From UBA7672 sp036733305 (GTDB taxonomy: Bacteria > Pseudomonadota > Alphaproteobacteria > Caulobacterales > Hyphomonadaceae), in assembly GCA_036733305.1 (NCBI GenBank), contig DAINAT010000001.1:73989-137988 (forward strand): a stretch of DNA of 64,000 nt, read 5' to 3'. Position numbers and translations under genes: made by a program. The notes beneath the pieces are model-generated. The model was not told where the DNA came from and searched no databases. It worked only from the letters and a program-made list of their open reading frames with translations. Shown here in pieces: positions 1-8,393 of the stretch; within the stretch, counting starts at the first letter, position 1, and every line of letters starts with the position of its first letter.

Positions 1-261
1 TCGCTGACGCTGGAAGGCGCCTCCCGCCATCTCAGGGTGAACATGATCGCCACCGATTTTGCAGACGATGCCACGCGACTTCAACCACAAGAGCTCGTGC
101 GTCAGGTAGCAGATCTCGCGGCATTCCTTGTCTCCCCGGCATCGGCCGCTTTGAGCGGCGAACTGCTGTTGGCAAACCGTGGCGCTAGTCTGCGTTTCCG
201 CGAGGCGCGCGAACGTTCGCCTGCCGACGCGACAGCGGACAGGTCTGGAGCCATACGATGA
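1..261 (+). CDS. SDR family oxidoreductase, C-terminal part
   Basis: The frame is open from the first base of the window, so the gene begins upstream; about 86 codons are seen. The piece LRVNMIATDF, followed by a PQELVRQVADLAAFLVSP helix and a SGELLLANRG strand, matches the end of classical short-chain dehydrogenases (usually RVNAIAPG...DVA..V.FL.S..A...G). The catalytic Tyr/Lys and the NAD-binding glycines would lie outside the window. The stop codon overlaps the start of the next gene by four bases (ATGA), so the two are probably translationally coupled. An alcohol/ketone interconversion is the likely role; the substrate cannot be told from this fragment. Confidence 0.75.
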   Translation, partial: SLTLEGASRHLRVNMIATDFADDATRLQPQELVRQVADLAAFLVSPASAALSGELLLANRGASLRFREARERSPADATADRSGAIR

Positions 262-1136
262 GCCCAACTGTCACGATCATTGGAAAGACGCGGTGCAAGC
301 TCGGCGAGTCACCGCTTTGGGAGCCCGATAGCGCGAGCCTGTTCTGGGTCGACTCTGTCGCGCCTTCGATCTGGCGCTATGATGCGACGACCGGCGAGCA
401 GTCGGAGATGCCGGCGCCGGACAAGATTGGAAGTATTGTCCGCGGCCGTCCGGGAGAGCTGATCGCGGCGATGGCTGATGGCATTTATCGTGTCGAACTG
501 GCGACGGGATCGTTCCAGCCGATTGTACGCCCGTCGGAACTCACAGCGCATGAGCGGCTGAACGATGGCAAGACAGATCGCAGTGGGCGTTTCGTTACGG
601 GCTCCATTACTCACGGCTCCAGTACCCATGTCGGCAAGTTGTTTCAGTTCTCGAGGGGGGGCGCCTACAAGGTCGTACCTACCGAGCCCATCGGCATATC
701 AAACGCGATCTGCTTCAGTCCGGCTGGCGACATTCTGTACTTCGCCGACAGCTTGCGCCGCATGGTGTGGGCATACGCGTATGACACAGAAAGTGGCGAG
801 GTTGGCGCGCGCCGGGATCTGATCGACACGAGCAGCCTTGGCAGCGCTCCAGACGGCGCAACTGTTGATGCCGAAGGCTTCCTCTGGATCGCGCTTGTCC
901 AGGCACAGAAAATCGCTCGCGTTGCTCCGGATGGTCGTGTGGACAAGGTTTTCGATTGCCCGACGCCATTCCCCTCATGTCCCGCATTTGGTGGGGCAGA
1001 ACTGGACGTCCTTTACGTCACATCGATTTCGAACAGCGGCGGCATGCTGGTCAGCGAGGCTGATCAGGCTGGACGTCTCGTTCAATTCCAAGGCTTGGGC
1101 GTACGCGGGTTGGCAGAAGCCCGCTGTAGCATTTGA
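258..1136 (+). CDS. SMP-30/gluconolactonase family protein
   Basis: 292 residues, the usual size for a six-bladed SMP-30/LRE-like beta-propeller lactonase. Seen: an early GESPLW motif with the metal-ligand Glu, LNDGKTDRSGRF carrying the Asn/Asp pair, and PDGATVDAEGFLWIA with the Asp ligand and the last-third blade signature. There is no signal peptide, so it should be cytoplasmic. It begins inside the stop of the SDR (ATGA) and is followed after 12 bases by an acyl-CoA dehydrogenase, so it belongs to one operon with them. The family hydrolyses lactones; in this setting it may open a lactone made by the Baeyer-Villiger-like enzyme at 12725 (inference). Confidence 0.85.
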   Translation: MSPTVTIIGKTRCKLGESPLWEPDSASLFWVDSVAPSIWRYDATTGEQSEMPAPDKIGSIVRGRPGELIAAMADGIYRVELATGSFQPIVRPSELTAHERLNDGKTDRSGRFVTGSITHGSSTHVGKLFQFSRGGAYKVVPTEPIGISNAICFSPAGDILYFADSLRRMVWAYAYDTESGEVGARRDLIDTSSLGSAPDGATVDAEGFLWIALVQAQKIARVAPDGRVDKVFDCPTPFPSCPAFGGAELDVLYVTSISNSGGMLVSEADQAGRLVQFQGLGVRGLAEARCSI

Positions 1137-1148
1137 GAGGCTGACCTC

Positions 1149-2339
1149 ATGAATCTCGATCTGACTCCCGAGCAGGAGGCCTTCCGCGAAGAAGTGCGGG
1201 CTTTCTTTGCCGAGAACACGCCGGCGGAATTCAAACCGCGCGTAAGGGCGGGAATGCGCCTCGAACCGCCTGAATACATTGCGTGGCAGAAGCTGCTGCA
1301 TAACCGTGGTTGGGGGGCGCCGTCCTGGCCGCGCGAGTATGGCGGAACCGGCTGGAATCCAACCGAACTCTATATCTTCGAGTCCGAAGCCTCGCGCGCT
1401 GACGCACCGCTTCAGTTTCACCAGGGACTGGAATTGATTGGTCCGATCATCTTCACGTTCGGGAGCGACAGTCAGAAAGCCAAATATCTGCCGGCCATTG
1501 TGTCGGGCGATGACTGGTGGTGCCAGGGGTATTCCGAGCCGGGCGCCGGCTCCGATCTCGCATCGCTCTCGACGCGCGCAGTCAGGCAGGGGGACGAGTA
1601 CGTCGTCACTGGTCAGAAGGCTTGGACGAGCTACGCCCACGTGGCCAACCGCATGTTCCTGCTGGCGCGGACCGATCCCGATGGTCGGAAGCAGGGGCGC
1701 AAACAGGACGGGATCTCGCTCTTCCTCGTCGACATGGATACGCCCGGTATCAACATCCGGCCGGTCATTACGATCGACGAGATCCATCACACGAACGAAG
1801 TGTTCCTCGATGACGTTCGATTGCCCTTGACGGCTCTGCTCGGTGAAGAAGGCAAGGGGTGGGGGTACGGCAAGGTGCTGCTTGATCGCGAGCGCAGCGT
1901 GACGGCAGGAACGACAATCCGCCTGGCTCAGCAGCTTCGTGGTGCGCGTGATGCAGCAACGCAGGCGAAAATCGGCAACCGCCGTCTGATCGATGACCCG
2001 CGCGTCGCAGACCGTCTTGCCCAGCTTGATGTCGAGGTCCTTGCGCTTGAAGCCATGGTGATGCGCACGATGGCTGAGGCTGCCTCGGGTATCGATTCAG
2101 GTCCGCGCGCCTCCATGATCAAGGTGCGTTGGTCGGAACTGCTTCAGCAGATCACCGAGTTCTGGGTCGAGCTTCAGGGATACGGCGCAATGCACTTCGC
2201 ATCCGTCGGCAACCAGCCGCAAGGCGAGGGCGATCCCTGGGCGGCCAAAGGGATGCTGTATTCCCGCGTCACCAGCATCTACGGCGGCTCCAACGAGATT
2301 CAACGCAATATCATCGCCCGCCGCGCGCTGGGCCTGTGA
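1149..2339 (+). CDS. acyl-CoA dehydrogenase (large-type subunit)
   Basis: 396 residues, normal for the family. N-terminal helical domain with LTPEQEAFREEVRAFF, mid-domain beta barrel with WCQGYSEPGAGSDLASL (FAD and substrate contacts), and the C-terminal signature YGGSNEIQRNIIARRALGL. It catalyses FAD-dependent alpha,beta-desaturation of an acyl-CoA, passing electrons to ETF. A GAGAGG ribosome site lies eight bases before ATG. A second, shorter acyl-CoA dehydrogenase begins 8 bases after its stop; such FadE pairs often form heteromeric enzymes for branched or cyclic (for example steroid-derived) acyl-CoAs. That pairing is family knowledge; the substrate here is unknown. Confidence 0.92.
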   Translation: MNLDLTPEQEAFREEVRAFFAENTPAEFKPRVRAGMRLEPPEYIAWQKLLHNRGWGAPSWPREYGGTGWNPTELYIFESEASRADAPLQFHQGLELIGPIIFTFGSDSQKAKYLPAIVSGDDWWCQGYSEPGAGSDLASLSTRAVRQGDEYVVTGQKAWTSYAHVANRMFLLARTDPDGRKQGRKQDGISLFLVDMDTPGINIRPVITIDEIHHTNEVFLDDVRLPLTALLGEEGKGWGYGKVLLDRERSVTAGTTIRLAQQLRGARDAATQAKIGNRRLIDDPRVADRLAQLDVEVLALEAMVMRTMAEAASGIDSGPRASMIKVRWSELLQQITEFWVELQGYGAMHFASVGNQPQGEGDPWAAKGMLYSRVTSIYGGSNEIQRNIIARRALGL

Positions 2340-2347
2340 GGTAGGTC

Positions 2348-3487
2348 ATGGATTTCAGTTTGTCCGAAGAGCAGCGCCTGCTGCGTGATAGTGCGCAACG
2401 CTACGGCGCAGAGAATTTTGAATTTTCGGCGTGGCGCGCGCGTGCCGCTCGCGCCGAGCCGCTTGATCGCCAGGGTTGGGGGAAGCTGGCTGACCTTGGA
2501 TGGTTGGCGCTGAATGTGCCGGAAGATGATGGTGGGCTTGCTGCGACCCCCGTCGAAACCATGCTGATCTGCGAAGCAATCGGACGGAATCTCATGCTTG
2601 AGCCGTTCATTTCCAGCTGCGTGATTGCTCCGGCGCTGCTCACAAACGGTGGATCATCGCTCTGCAGCGAACTGCTTGCCTCCATCGCGGCAGGTGAAAC
2701 GCTGGTATCGCTGGCGGATGCCGAACCGGACGGCAGGTTCGATCTTGGTTATGTTGCGACGCAAGCTGAAGCGATCGGGACGGGTGGGTACCGGCTTACC
2801 GGCCTCAAGAGCCACGTCATGGATGGCGCCGGCGCGGATTGGTTCATCATTCCGGCTCGCACGTCAGGCGCTCCTGATGACGCAGCCGGTATCAGCCTGT
2901 TCCTGGTTCCGTCCGGCGCGGCGGGTCTTGTCGTCGAGCAAAGCAGGGCGATGGACAACCGCCTGAATGCCAGCCTTCGCCTTGAAGGCGTTGTAGTTGA
3001 GCCGGGAGCTGTGATTGGTGAGATCGGAACAGAATATGGCCGCCTGACAGGCGCCGTCGATGCCGGCATCGTTGCGCAACTCGCCGAATCCGTTGGCGCG
3101 ATGGATGCAGCCTATGAAATGACGCTGGCTTATCTCAAGACGCGCAAGCAGTTCGGTCAGCCGATCGGAACCTTCCAGTCGCTGCAGCACCGCGCCGTTG
3201 ACATGGCGATCGCGTGCGAAGAAGCCCGTTCGATCATGTATCTCGCAACGCTGTCGCTTTCACAGCCCGAGCGTGAAAGACGCCGCATGATCTCGGCCGC
3301 CAAGACGCGTGTTGGCCAGACCAGCCTGTTCGTTGGCCGCCAAGCTGTGCAGCTCCACGGTGGAATTGGTTTCACGGAAGAGCTGGCAATCGGACACTAT
3401 CTGAAGCGTCTGATCATGGCGGATGTCCGTTTTGGCAACGCCGATCACCACCGCACGCGTGTGGCAGAACTCAGCGCTGCCAAATAG
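2348..3487 (+). CDS. acyl-CoA dehydrogenase (partner subunit)
   Basis: 379 residues. N-terminal FSLSEEQRLLRDSAQRY and LGWLALNVPEDDGG, then a shortened middle domain, and a C-terminal helical domain containing TRKQFGQPIGTFQSLQHRAVDMAI and QLHGGIGFTEELAIGHYLKR. The classical YGGTxEIQR ending of the upstream paralogue is replaced by GFTEELAIGHYLKRL, as in the more divergent subunit of heteromeric acyl-CoA dehydrogenases. The 8-base gap and GAGG site six bases before ATG point to co-expression with the gene at 1149. It most likely acts with that protein in one oxidation step. Confidence 0.9.
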   Translation: MDFSLSEEQRLLRDSAQRYGAENFEFSAWRARAARAEPLDRQGWGKLADLGWLALNVPEDDGGLAATPVETMLICEAIGRNLMLEPFISSCVIAPALLTNGGSSLCSELLASIAAGETLVSLADAEPDGRFDLGYVATQAEAIGTGGYRLTGLKSHVMDGAGADWFIIPARTSGAPDDAAGISLFLVPSGAAGLVVEQSRAMDNRLNASLRLEGVVVEPGAVIGEIGTEYGRLTGAVDAGIVAQLAESVGAMDAAYEMTLAYLKTRKQFGQPIGTFQSLQHRAVDMAIACEEARSIMYLATLSLSQPERERRRMISAAKTRVGQTSLFVGRQAVQLHGGIGFTEELAIGHYLKRLIMADVRFGNADHHRTRVAELSAAK

Positions 3488-3510
3488 GCGGCTGTTCTTC
3501 GAACGGAATT

Positions 3511-3550
3511 TTCCAGCCACACTCCTTCTCACGAGAGGGCGTGGCTGGAA
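3511..3550. terminator. stem-loop between convergent genes
   Basis: TTCCAGCCAC at 3511-3520 pairs perfectly with GTGGCTGGAA at 3541-3550 around a 20-base loop, and both sides are flanked by short A/T runs (AATT before, TTT after). It lies between the stop of the acyl-CoA dehydrogenase and the stop of the convergent SDR, so it can end transcription from both directions. The long loop makes it less canonical than other terminators in the window. Confidence 0.6.
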
Positions 3551-3561
3551 TTTCGCGTCGT

Positions 3562-4317
3562 TTACAGCGAGTTCGCCAGCCCGCCGTCGACGGTCAGAAG
3601 CTGGCCGGTCACGAAGTCACTGTCGGCGCTTGCGAGATAGCGAACCGCTTTTGCAATATCGAGCGGTGTGCCCAGGCGGGCCAAAGGTGTTTCGGCAATA
3701 CGTTGCTGAATGCGCTCTTCCGGGATCAGGCGCCTGACGCCTTCGGTATCGATGGTCGACGGCGCGACGGCATTGACGCGGATATTGCTCGGCCCAAGCT
3801 CAGCTGCTGCCGCGCGCGTCATGCCCGCCACTGCTGCTTTCACGCCGCAATAGACAACACCATTCGGCATTCCGAGCAGGGCGCTGACTGAAGCAATGTT
3901 GACGATCGATCCGCCCTTGTTCGCAGCCATGTGTGGTGCGGCCGCCTGCATGCCCCAGATCACGCCGGAAAATCCGACTGCGACCATGCGATCGACAGTT
4001 TCGGGTTTGATGTCGGGAATTGCCTCGTAGAGATTCCACATCGCGTTGTTGACCAGAATATCGAGGCGGCCGAAGGCTTCGACGGTTTTGGCGGTCGCCG
4101 CTTCAACGGCTTTGCGGTCGGAGACATCGCAACCAATTCCAACGGCCATCCCGCCCTTGGCGACGATCTCGGCAGCCGCAGCTTCCGCCCAGTGAGCTTT
4201 GAGGTCGATCAAAGCAACTGAGCAACCATCTTCGGCCAGAAGTTCCGCAATTGCTTTACCCAGCCCTCTAGAGGCTCCGGTAACGATCGCCGTTTGTCCT
4301 TTTAGCCGATCACCCAT
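3562..4317 (-). CDS. SDR family NAD(P)-dependent oxidoreductase
   Basis: 251 residues from the chosen ATG at 4317, the usual classical-SDR length. Motifs: TGASRGLG cofactor loop close to the N-terminus, LVNNAM (NNA motif), a catalytic Ser in IVNIASVSALLG, Tyr and Lys in YCGVKAA, and a C-terminal VTGQLLTVDGG. The open frame continues upstream to 4503 with another ATG at 4368; both ATGs have an AGGG a few bases upstream, and 4317 is preferred because the Rossmann fold starts within ten residues. Transcribed towards the acyl-CoA dehydrogenases. Probable alcohol dehydrogenase or 3-hydroxyacyl oxidoreductase in the same catabolic set. Confidence 0.88.
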   Translation of the reverse strand: MGDRLKGQTAIVTGASRGLGKAIAELLAEDGCSVALIDLKAHWAEAAAAEIVAKGGMAVGIGCDVSDRKAVEAATAKTVEAFGRLDILVNNAMWNLYEAIPDIKPETVDRMVAVGFSGVIWGMQAAAPHMAANKGGSIVNIASVSALLGMPNGVVYCGVKAAVAGMTRAAAAELGPSNIRVNAVAPSTIDTEGVRRLIPEERIQQRIAETPLARLGTPLDIAKAVRYLASADSDFVTGQLLTVDGGLANSL

Positions 4318-4500
4318 GGCTTGCCCTGCTGCTTCGTTGAGTTGATGGGATGGGAAGGTAGTCGTCATAACGACTGCCCTGCCTGCTGCCCCACGCCCAT
4401 TGGGCGTGCCGCAACCATAGGCGACCGGATCGCGCGCGCTCGCGGGTGGGCGGTTCCGCACCCCAACATCACCAGTGTGATGAACGCAGGGCAAGACCCA

Positions 4501-4532
4501 CAAAAGAACAGCGGCGATCTTTCGATCGCCGC
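4501..4532 (-). terminator. rho-independent-like terminator of the TonB receptor gene
   Basis: GCGGCGATC (4511-4519) and GATCGCCGC (4524-4532) form a perfect 9-bp stem with a four-base TTTC loop. Read on the minus strand the stem is followed by TGTTCTTTTGTG, a T-rich tract. It sits 36 bases past the stop of the receptor gene at 4568 and ahead of the SDR, so it most likely separates the two transcripts. Confidence 0.75.
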
Positions 4533-4567
4533 ATGCAGTTTGGGGAGGAAACGATTGTTGGAAATGC

Positions 4568-7299
4568 CTAGAAGGTCTTCTGCAGCGAAATGCCGTAGAT
4601 GCGCGGTTCCGTGAACACGGCGTTCGGCATCAGCGACAGGGCCTCATCGACCGGGAAGATGTCGGTGATCGACCGCTTGTTGAAGATATTGTGCGCAAAG
4701 GCTTCGAACTCGAGACCATTTTCGAAGTTGACGAGACGCAGCGACAGGTTGGCGTTGTCCCATCCCTTGATCTCGTCGATTGGCGTGTTGAAGACGCGCG
4801 CCTCGGATTTGTCCTGGCGATAGTAGTCCGCGCGCGCTGTCGCTTCCCAGCCTTCGAACAGGTCCCACGAATATTGCCCGCCAACAGAGATCGTCCACGG
4901 CGGGGAGCCGGGAAGCTTGTTGCCGGCCAACTGCGCAGCGATGCCATCCGTCGGCGTGACGCCATAGCTGGCAGCGTATGCGCCCGAGCACGCGCCGAGG
5001 ATAGCGGCCGGGTTGCCCGAAACGCCGGCAACGGTCGGTGCGCCTGGGCCTTGCTGGATAATGTTGACTAGGTTCGCAAGCGCAGCAGTCGGAACCGTGC
5101 AACCTGCGGCGGACGAGGTCTTCACGAAGGTGAGGTTCGGGTTGTGGTTGGTACGGTTGAACGGATCGATGGATTCGCCGTTCTTGATTTCCGTGTTCAG
5201 CAAACCAATGCTGGTGTTGAAGCGCAGGCGATCAACCGGCTCCCAGGTTGCTTCGAATTCCGCCCCGTAGATCTCGGCATCGATGTTCTCGGTGACGGAG
5301 ATACGGTTCACGAATTTGGAGATCTGATAGCCTTTATAGTCGTAGAAGAAGCCGGCAGCGTTCAGCGTGAGGGCGCCGTTGAGCATGGTGTTCTTGGTGC
5401 CGATCTCGTACGCGTTGACGAACTCGGGATCATAGGTAGCACGCAATGTTGCAACCTGACCGACGTTGTTCGGACCGCCACCTTTGTAGCCGCGCGAATA
5501 GAACGCGTAGAGCAGGGTGTCGTCGGTGAAGTCCAGATCCGGCTTCCAGTCGAAACCAGCGCGGCCGGTAACTTCCTTGAATTCAGCCGAGATGGTCGCC
5601 GGAGTTCCTGGTATCAGGTTGGCGCCCGGTGTGAGGAAGCGGACCGGATAGTTCTCAAGCGTCTTCTTGTCGTGCGTGTAGCGGAGGCCGCCGGTGAACT
5701 TAAGGTCCGGCATAATATCGTAGTAGACTTCGCCAAAGATTGCCTTCGAGTCGAGGTTGTAGGGTTGGCTGCTGAGATAGTTACCGTGTCCGTCCGGACG
5801 AAGCTCGCGGCTCGGGTTGATGAACACGCAGGTGCCGCCCGCAGCGCAGTTCGCCCCACCGTTCGCGGCCAATGCAGCGTAAGTGAAGGCGTTCGAGTAG
5901 ATGTAGAAGCGCTGGCGCAGGTCATAATCGAGCGCGAGTGCGCCGATGCTGAAGTCGAGCGGACCGGCAAAGTCGGCTGCAGCCGGATTTCCTGGCTGGT
6001 CTGGCGTGAAGGTGTCTGGATCGAATCGGCGATGATCAGCCGGTTGGATGCGCCCAGCTGCGGATCGTTGATGACGCCGCCCGGCGCCAGAGCGGTGCTG
6101 TTGAAGTTTACTGCAGGTGAGAAGCGGTTCTCTTCCTGACGCGCATCCAGGAAGCCAACATAGTACGACGTCAGCGAGGTGAGCGTGAGTTCGTCGGTGA
6201 TGTCCCAGTTCGCTGTCAGCGTCGCGACATCTTCGCGAGCCTTGTATTCGGGATCAATCGCCGCATCAATGACACTCAGGCTGTTAGGCTGGCGATTGCC
6301 GTAGATGTCGCCGCTTGCGAGGCCTCGGCTGTAGGCAAGAAGACCGTACAGTGAGGTCAGTGAGTTCGGCGTGCCGTAGGCGGCATCAGTGTAGACCGAT
6401 GCATCCGCACAGCCCTGGCTCAGGAAGCCGCGAACGACGGCATTGGTAACGGCCGTTGTTCCGACCGAGCTCGGGCCATTGTCGCGCGTGCACAGACCCT
6501 TGCCGGTGCGAAGGCGGTTATCCTCCTCGTTGAAGTGCTGCCAGACGAGATTGAAATCGAGTTTGGAGGTAGGTTCCCAGAGGAGGCTCGCGCGAACCGA
6601 ATACAGGTTGCGATCGTCGACCTTGTTGTCGGTCCCAAGGTTGTCGACGATGCCGTCACGTGTGAACGATGCGCCGGCAAGACGCAGCGCAAGCTGGTCA
6701 TCGATGAGCGGGATGTTGACCATGGCGCGCATCTTGCGGCCGCCAAGGGATGTTGCTTCGGCGCGGACCATGCCCTCGAAATCGTAGGTCGGCCGTGCGC
6801 TGATGACGTTGACGACGCCGCCGGTGGCGTTGCGGCCATAGAGCGTGCCCTGCGGGCCACGAAGAACTTCCACACGCTCGACATCGAAGAATTCAGCTTC
6901 GAAAAGGCGGTTGGAGGTAAGCGGTGCGCCATTGAAGTGCACACCGGTCGAGGAGTCGCCGGTCACGGCAGTCTGCTTCGTGCCGATGCCGCGAATCTGA
7001 AAGTTGTAGCCGCTGTAATAGCTCTTGGCGAAGGTCACGTTTGGAACGGCCAGCTGCAGGTTGGGGCCACCATCAATGCCACGCTCGTTCAGCAGGTCAT
7101 CCGAGAACGCGGAAACGGAAATTGGAACATCCTGAAGTCGTTCCTCGCGCCGCTGCGCGGTAACGACAACGACATCGCGGTCAGGAGCTTCAACGGCGGT
7201 TTCCGTCTCCTGGGCAAATGCCGGAGCAGCCGAAAGAAGGCTGACGGACGAAACGCTTGCCGCGAGTGCGGCACGAAGCAATTGCGATTTCAAATACAC
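4568..7299 (-). pseudogene. TonB-dependent receptor with a frameshift
   Basis: Together the two frames give a receptor of about 910 residues. The N-terminal part (GTG start at 7299, GGGAGG seven bases upstream) has a signal peptide ending APAFA-Q, a TonB-box-like DVVVVTAQRREERLQDVP and a plug domain with EVLRGPQGTLYGRNATGG. It runs in frame to about QTSQEIRLQ and then breaks near 5975-5985; ADFAGPLDF and the rest of the barrel continue in the next frame, to a final GISLQKTF. The geometry fits one missing base. Outer-membrane import of a hydrophobic or carbohydrate-like ligand would be the role. Either a recent inactivation or a sequencing/assembly error: no other damage is visible. Confidence 0.8.
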
Positions 7300-7419
7300 G
7301 AAATGACCTCCCTGCTTGTTTCCGCAGGCGCTAAAAGATGCTCAACCGCGGCGCGATCTTTGGACCACTGCGCATGACGTCGCTCATTTACGATGTGCGA
7401 CCTATTGCGCCCCGCTGGG

Positions 7420-7453
7420 CACGCCGTTTATCTCACTTGAGATAAACGGCGTG
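7420..7453. promoter_or_regulatory. perfect 34-bp palindrome, candidate IclR operator
   Basis: CACGCCGTTTATCTCA (7420-7435) and its exact complement TGAGATAAACGGCGTG (7438-7453) are separated by only CT. It lies in the divergent interval between the TonB receptor (start 7299) and the IclR-type regulator (start 7589). IclR-family dimers bind palindromes in such intervals, so an operator controlling both genes is the likeliest reading. There is no T-run after either arm, which argues against a terminator. Confidence 0.6.
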
Positions 7454-7588
7454 TCTGCTGCCGGAGGCTCGAAAGCGCTTGGGCTATGCGATGGGATTGC
7501 TGCGACGGGCCTCGGATAGCAGTTTTTGCCATGGCGGCAGGCCAAGCCGGGTGTAACGTAACGAACCGATTTTTCCCCCGAAGCCACA

Positions 7589-8386
7589 ATGCATCGCGAC
7601 CCGATCAAGTCAGCCGCTCGTACACTGAAGGTTCTGGAGCTGTTTCAGGAACAGCGACAGCCGCTGAATCTGACATACATCTTCGAAAAGCTGGGCTATC
7701 CGCAATCCAGCACCACGACTCTTCTGAAGAGCATGGTCGTGTTGGGCTATCTTAACTACGACCGGGCAAGCCGGACGTATTTCCCGACGACACGGGTCGC
7801 GGCGCTCGGCGACTGGATCAATCACCATCTCTTTGGCGCTGGAGACATCGATCGCCTGATCGCGACGATATTCGAGCAGACCAACGAAACGGTGGTTATC
7901 TCGTCCCAGAACGACATCTTCATCCAACACCTCCGCATTCTACAGCCGAGCCATCCGCACAAAATCGCGATGACAGAGGGAAGTATGCGCGCACTTCCAC
8001 ATTCGGCGGCCGGTCTGGTCCTCATGAGTCAGATGCCACGGAAGACCGTCGACAAGTTGTGCCGACATGTAAACGCGTATCTCGGCGGCGCCGCGGGCAG
8101 GATCGATATTCCGCAGCTGCAGACGCAGTTGGAATGGATCAAGCGTGAAGGCTACAGCTTGCTTGCCGCGTTCCCGTTTCCGAATGCTGCAGCGATGGCC
8201 ATGCCGCTGCCGCCCACGCCGCATGGTGTGCGCCTGACCTTGGGAGTTGGTGGTCTCAATAGCCGGATCGCACGCAAGAAGACCGAAATCCTCGATATCA
8301 TGCGGGCCGGCATCGCGGATTATAAGCGAGGTCTGGATCGCGCCGGTGTGGCGGATGAGCCCGTGGCCAATGAGGTGGACGAGTAG
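7589..8386 (+). CDS. IclR family transcriptional regulator
   Basis: 265 residues. The N-terminal winged helix-turn-helix spans roughly residues 1-65 (SAARTLKVLELFQ, then GYPQSSTTTLLKSMVVLGYL as recognition region), followed by the IclR effector domain with HPHKIAMTEGSMRALPHSAAGLVLMS, the conserved stretch around the ligand pocket. Only a weak GAAG precedes the ATG. It is divergent from the receptor gene and its upstream region contains a perfect palindrome at 7420-7453. It probably controls the surrounding catabolic genes in response to a pathway metabolite; the effector is unknown. Confidence 0.88.
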   Translation: MHRDPIKSAARTLKVLELFQEQRQPLNLTYIFEKLGYPQSSTTTLLKSMVVLGYLNYDRASRTYFPTTRVAALGDWINHHLFGAGDIDRLIATIFEQTNETVVISSQNDIFIQHLRILQPSHPHKIAMTEGSMRALPHSAAGLVLMSQMPRKTVDKLCRHVNAYLGGAAGRIDIPQLQTQLEWIKREGYSLLAAFPFPNAAAMAMPLPPTPHGVRLTLGVGGLNSRIARKKTEILDIMRAGIADYKRGLDRAGVADEPVANEVDE

Positions 8387-8393
8387 GGGGCAC

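Noticed and set aside
5144..6139. Plus-strand frame over the broken receptor
   Set aside because: Antisense to the receptor; no ribosome site or domain.
7316..7519. Small frames across the 34-bp palindrome on both strands
   Set aside because: Their near-mirror peptides come from the palindrome itself.
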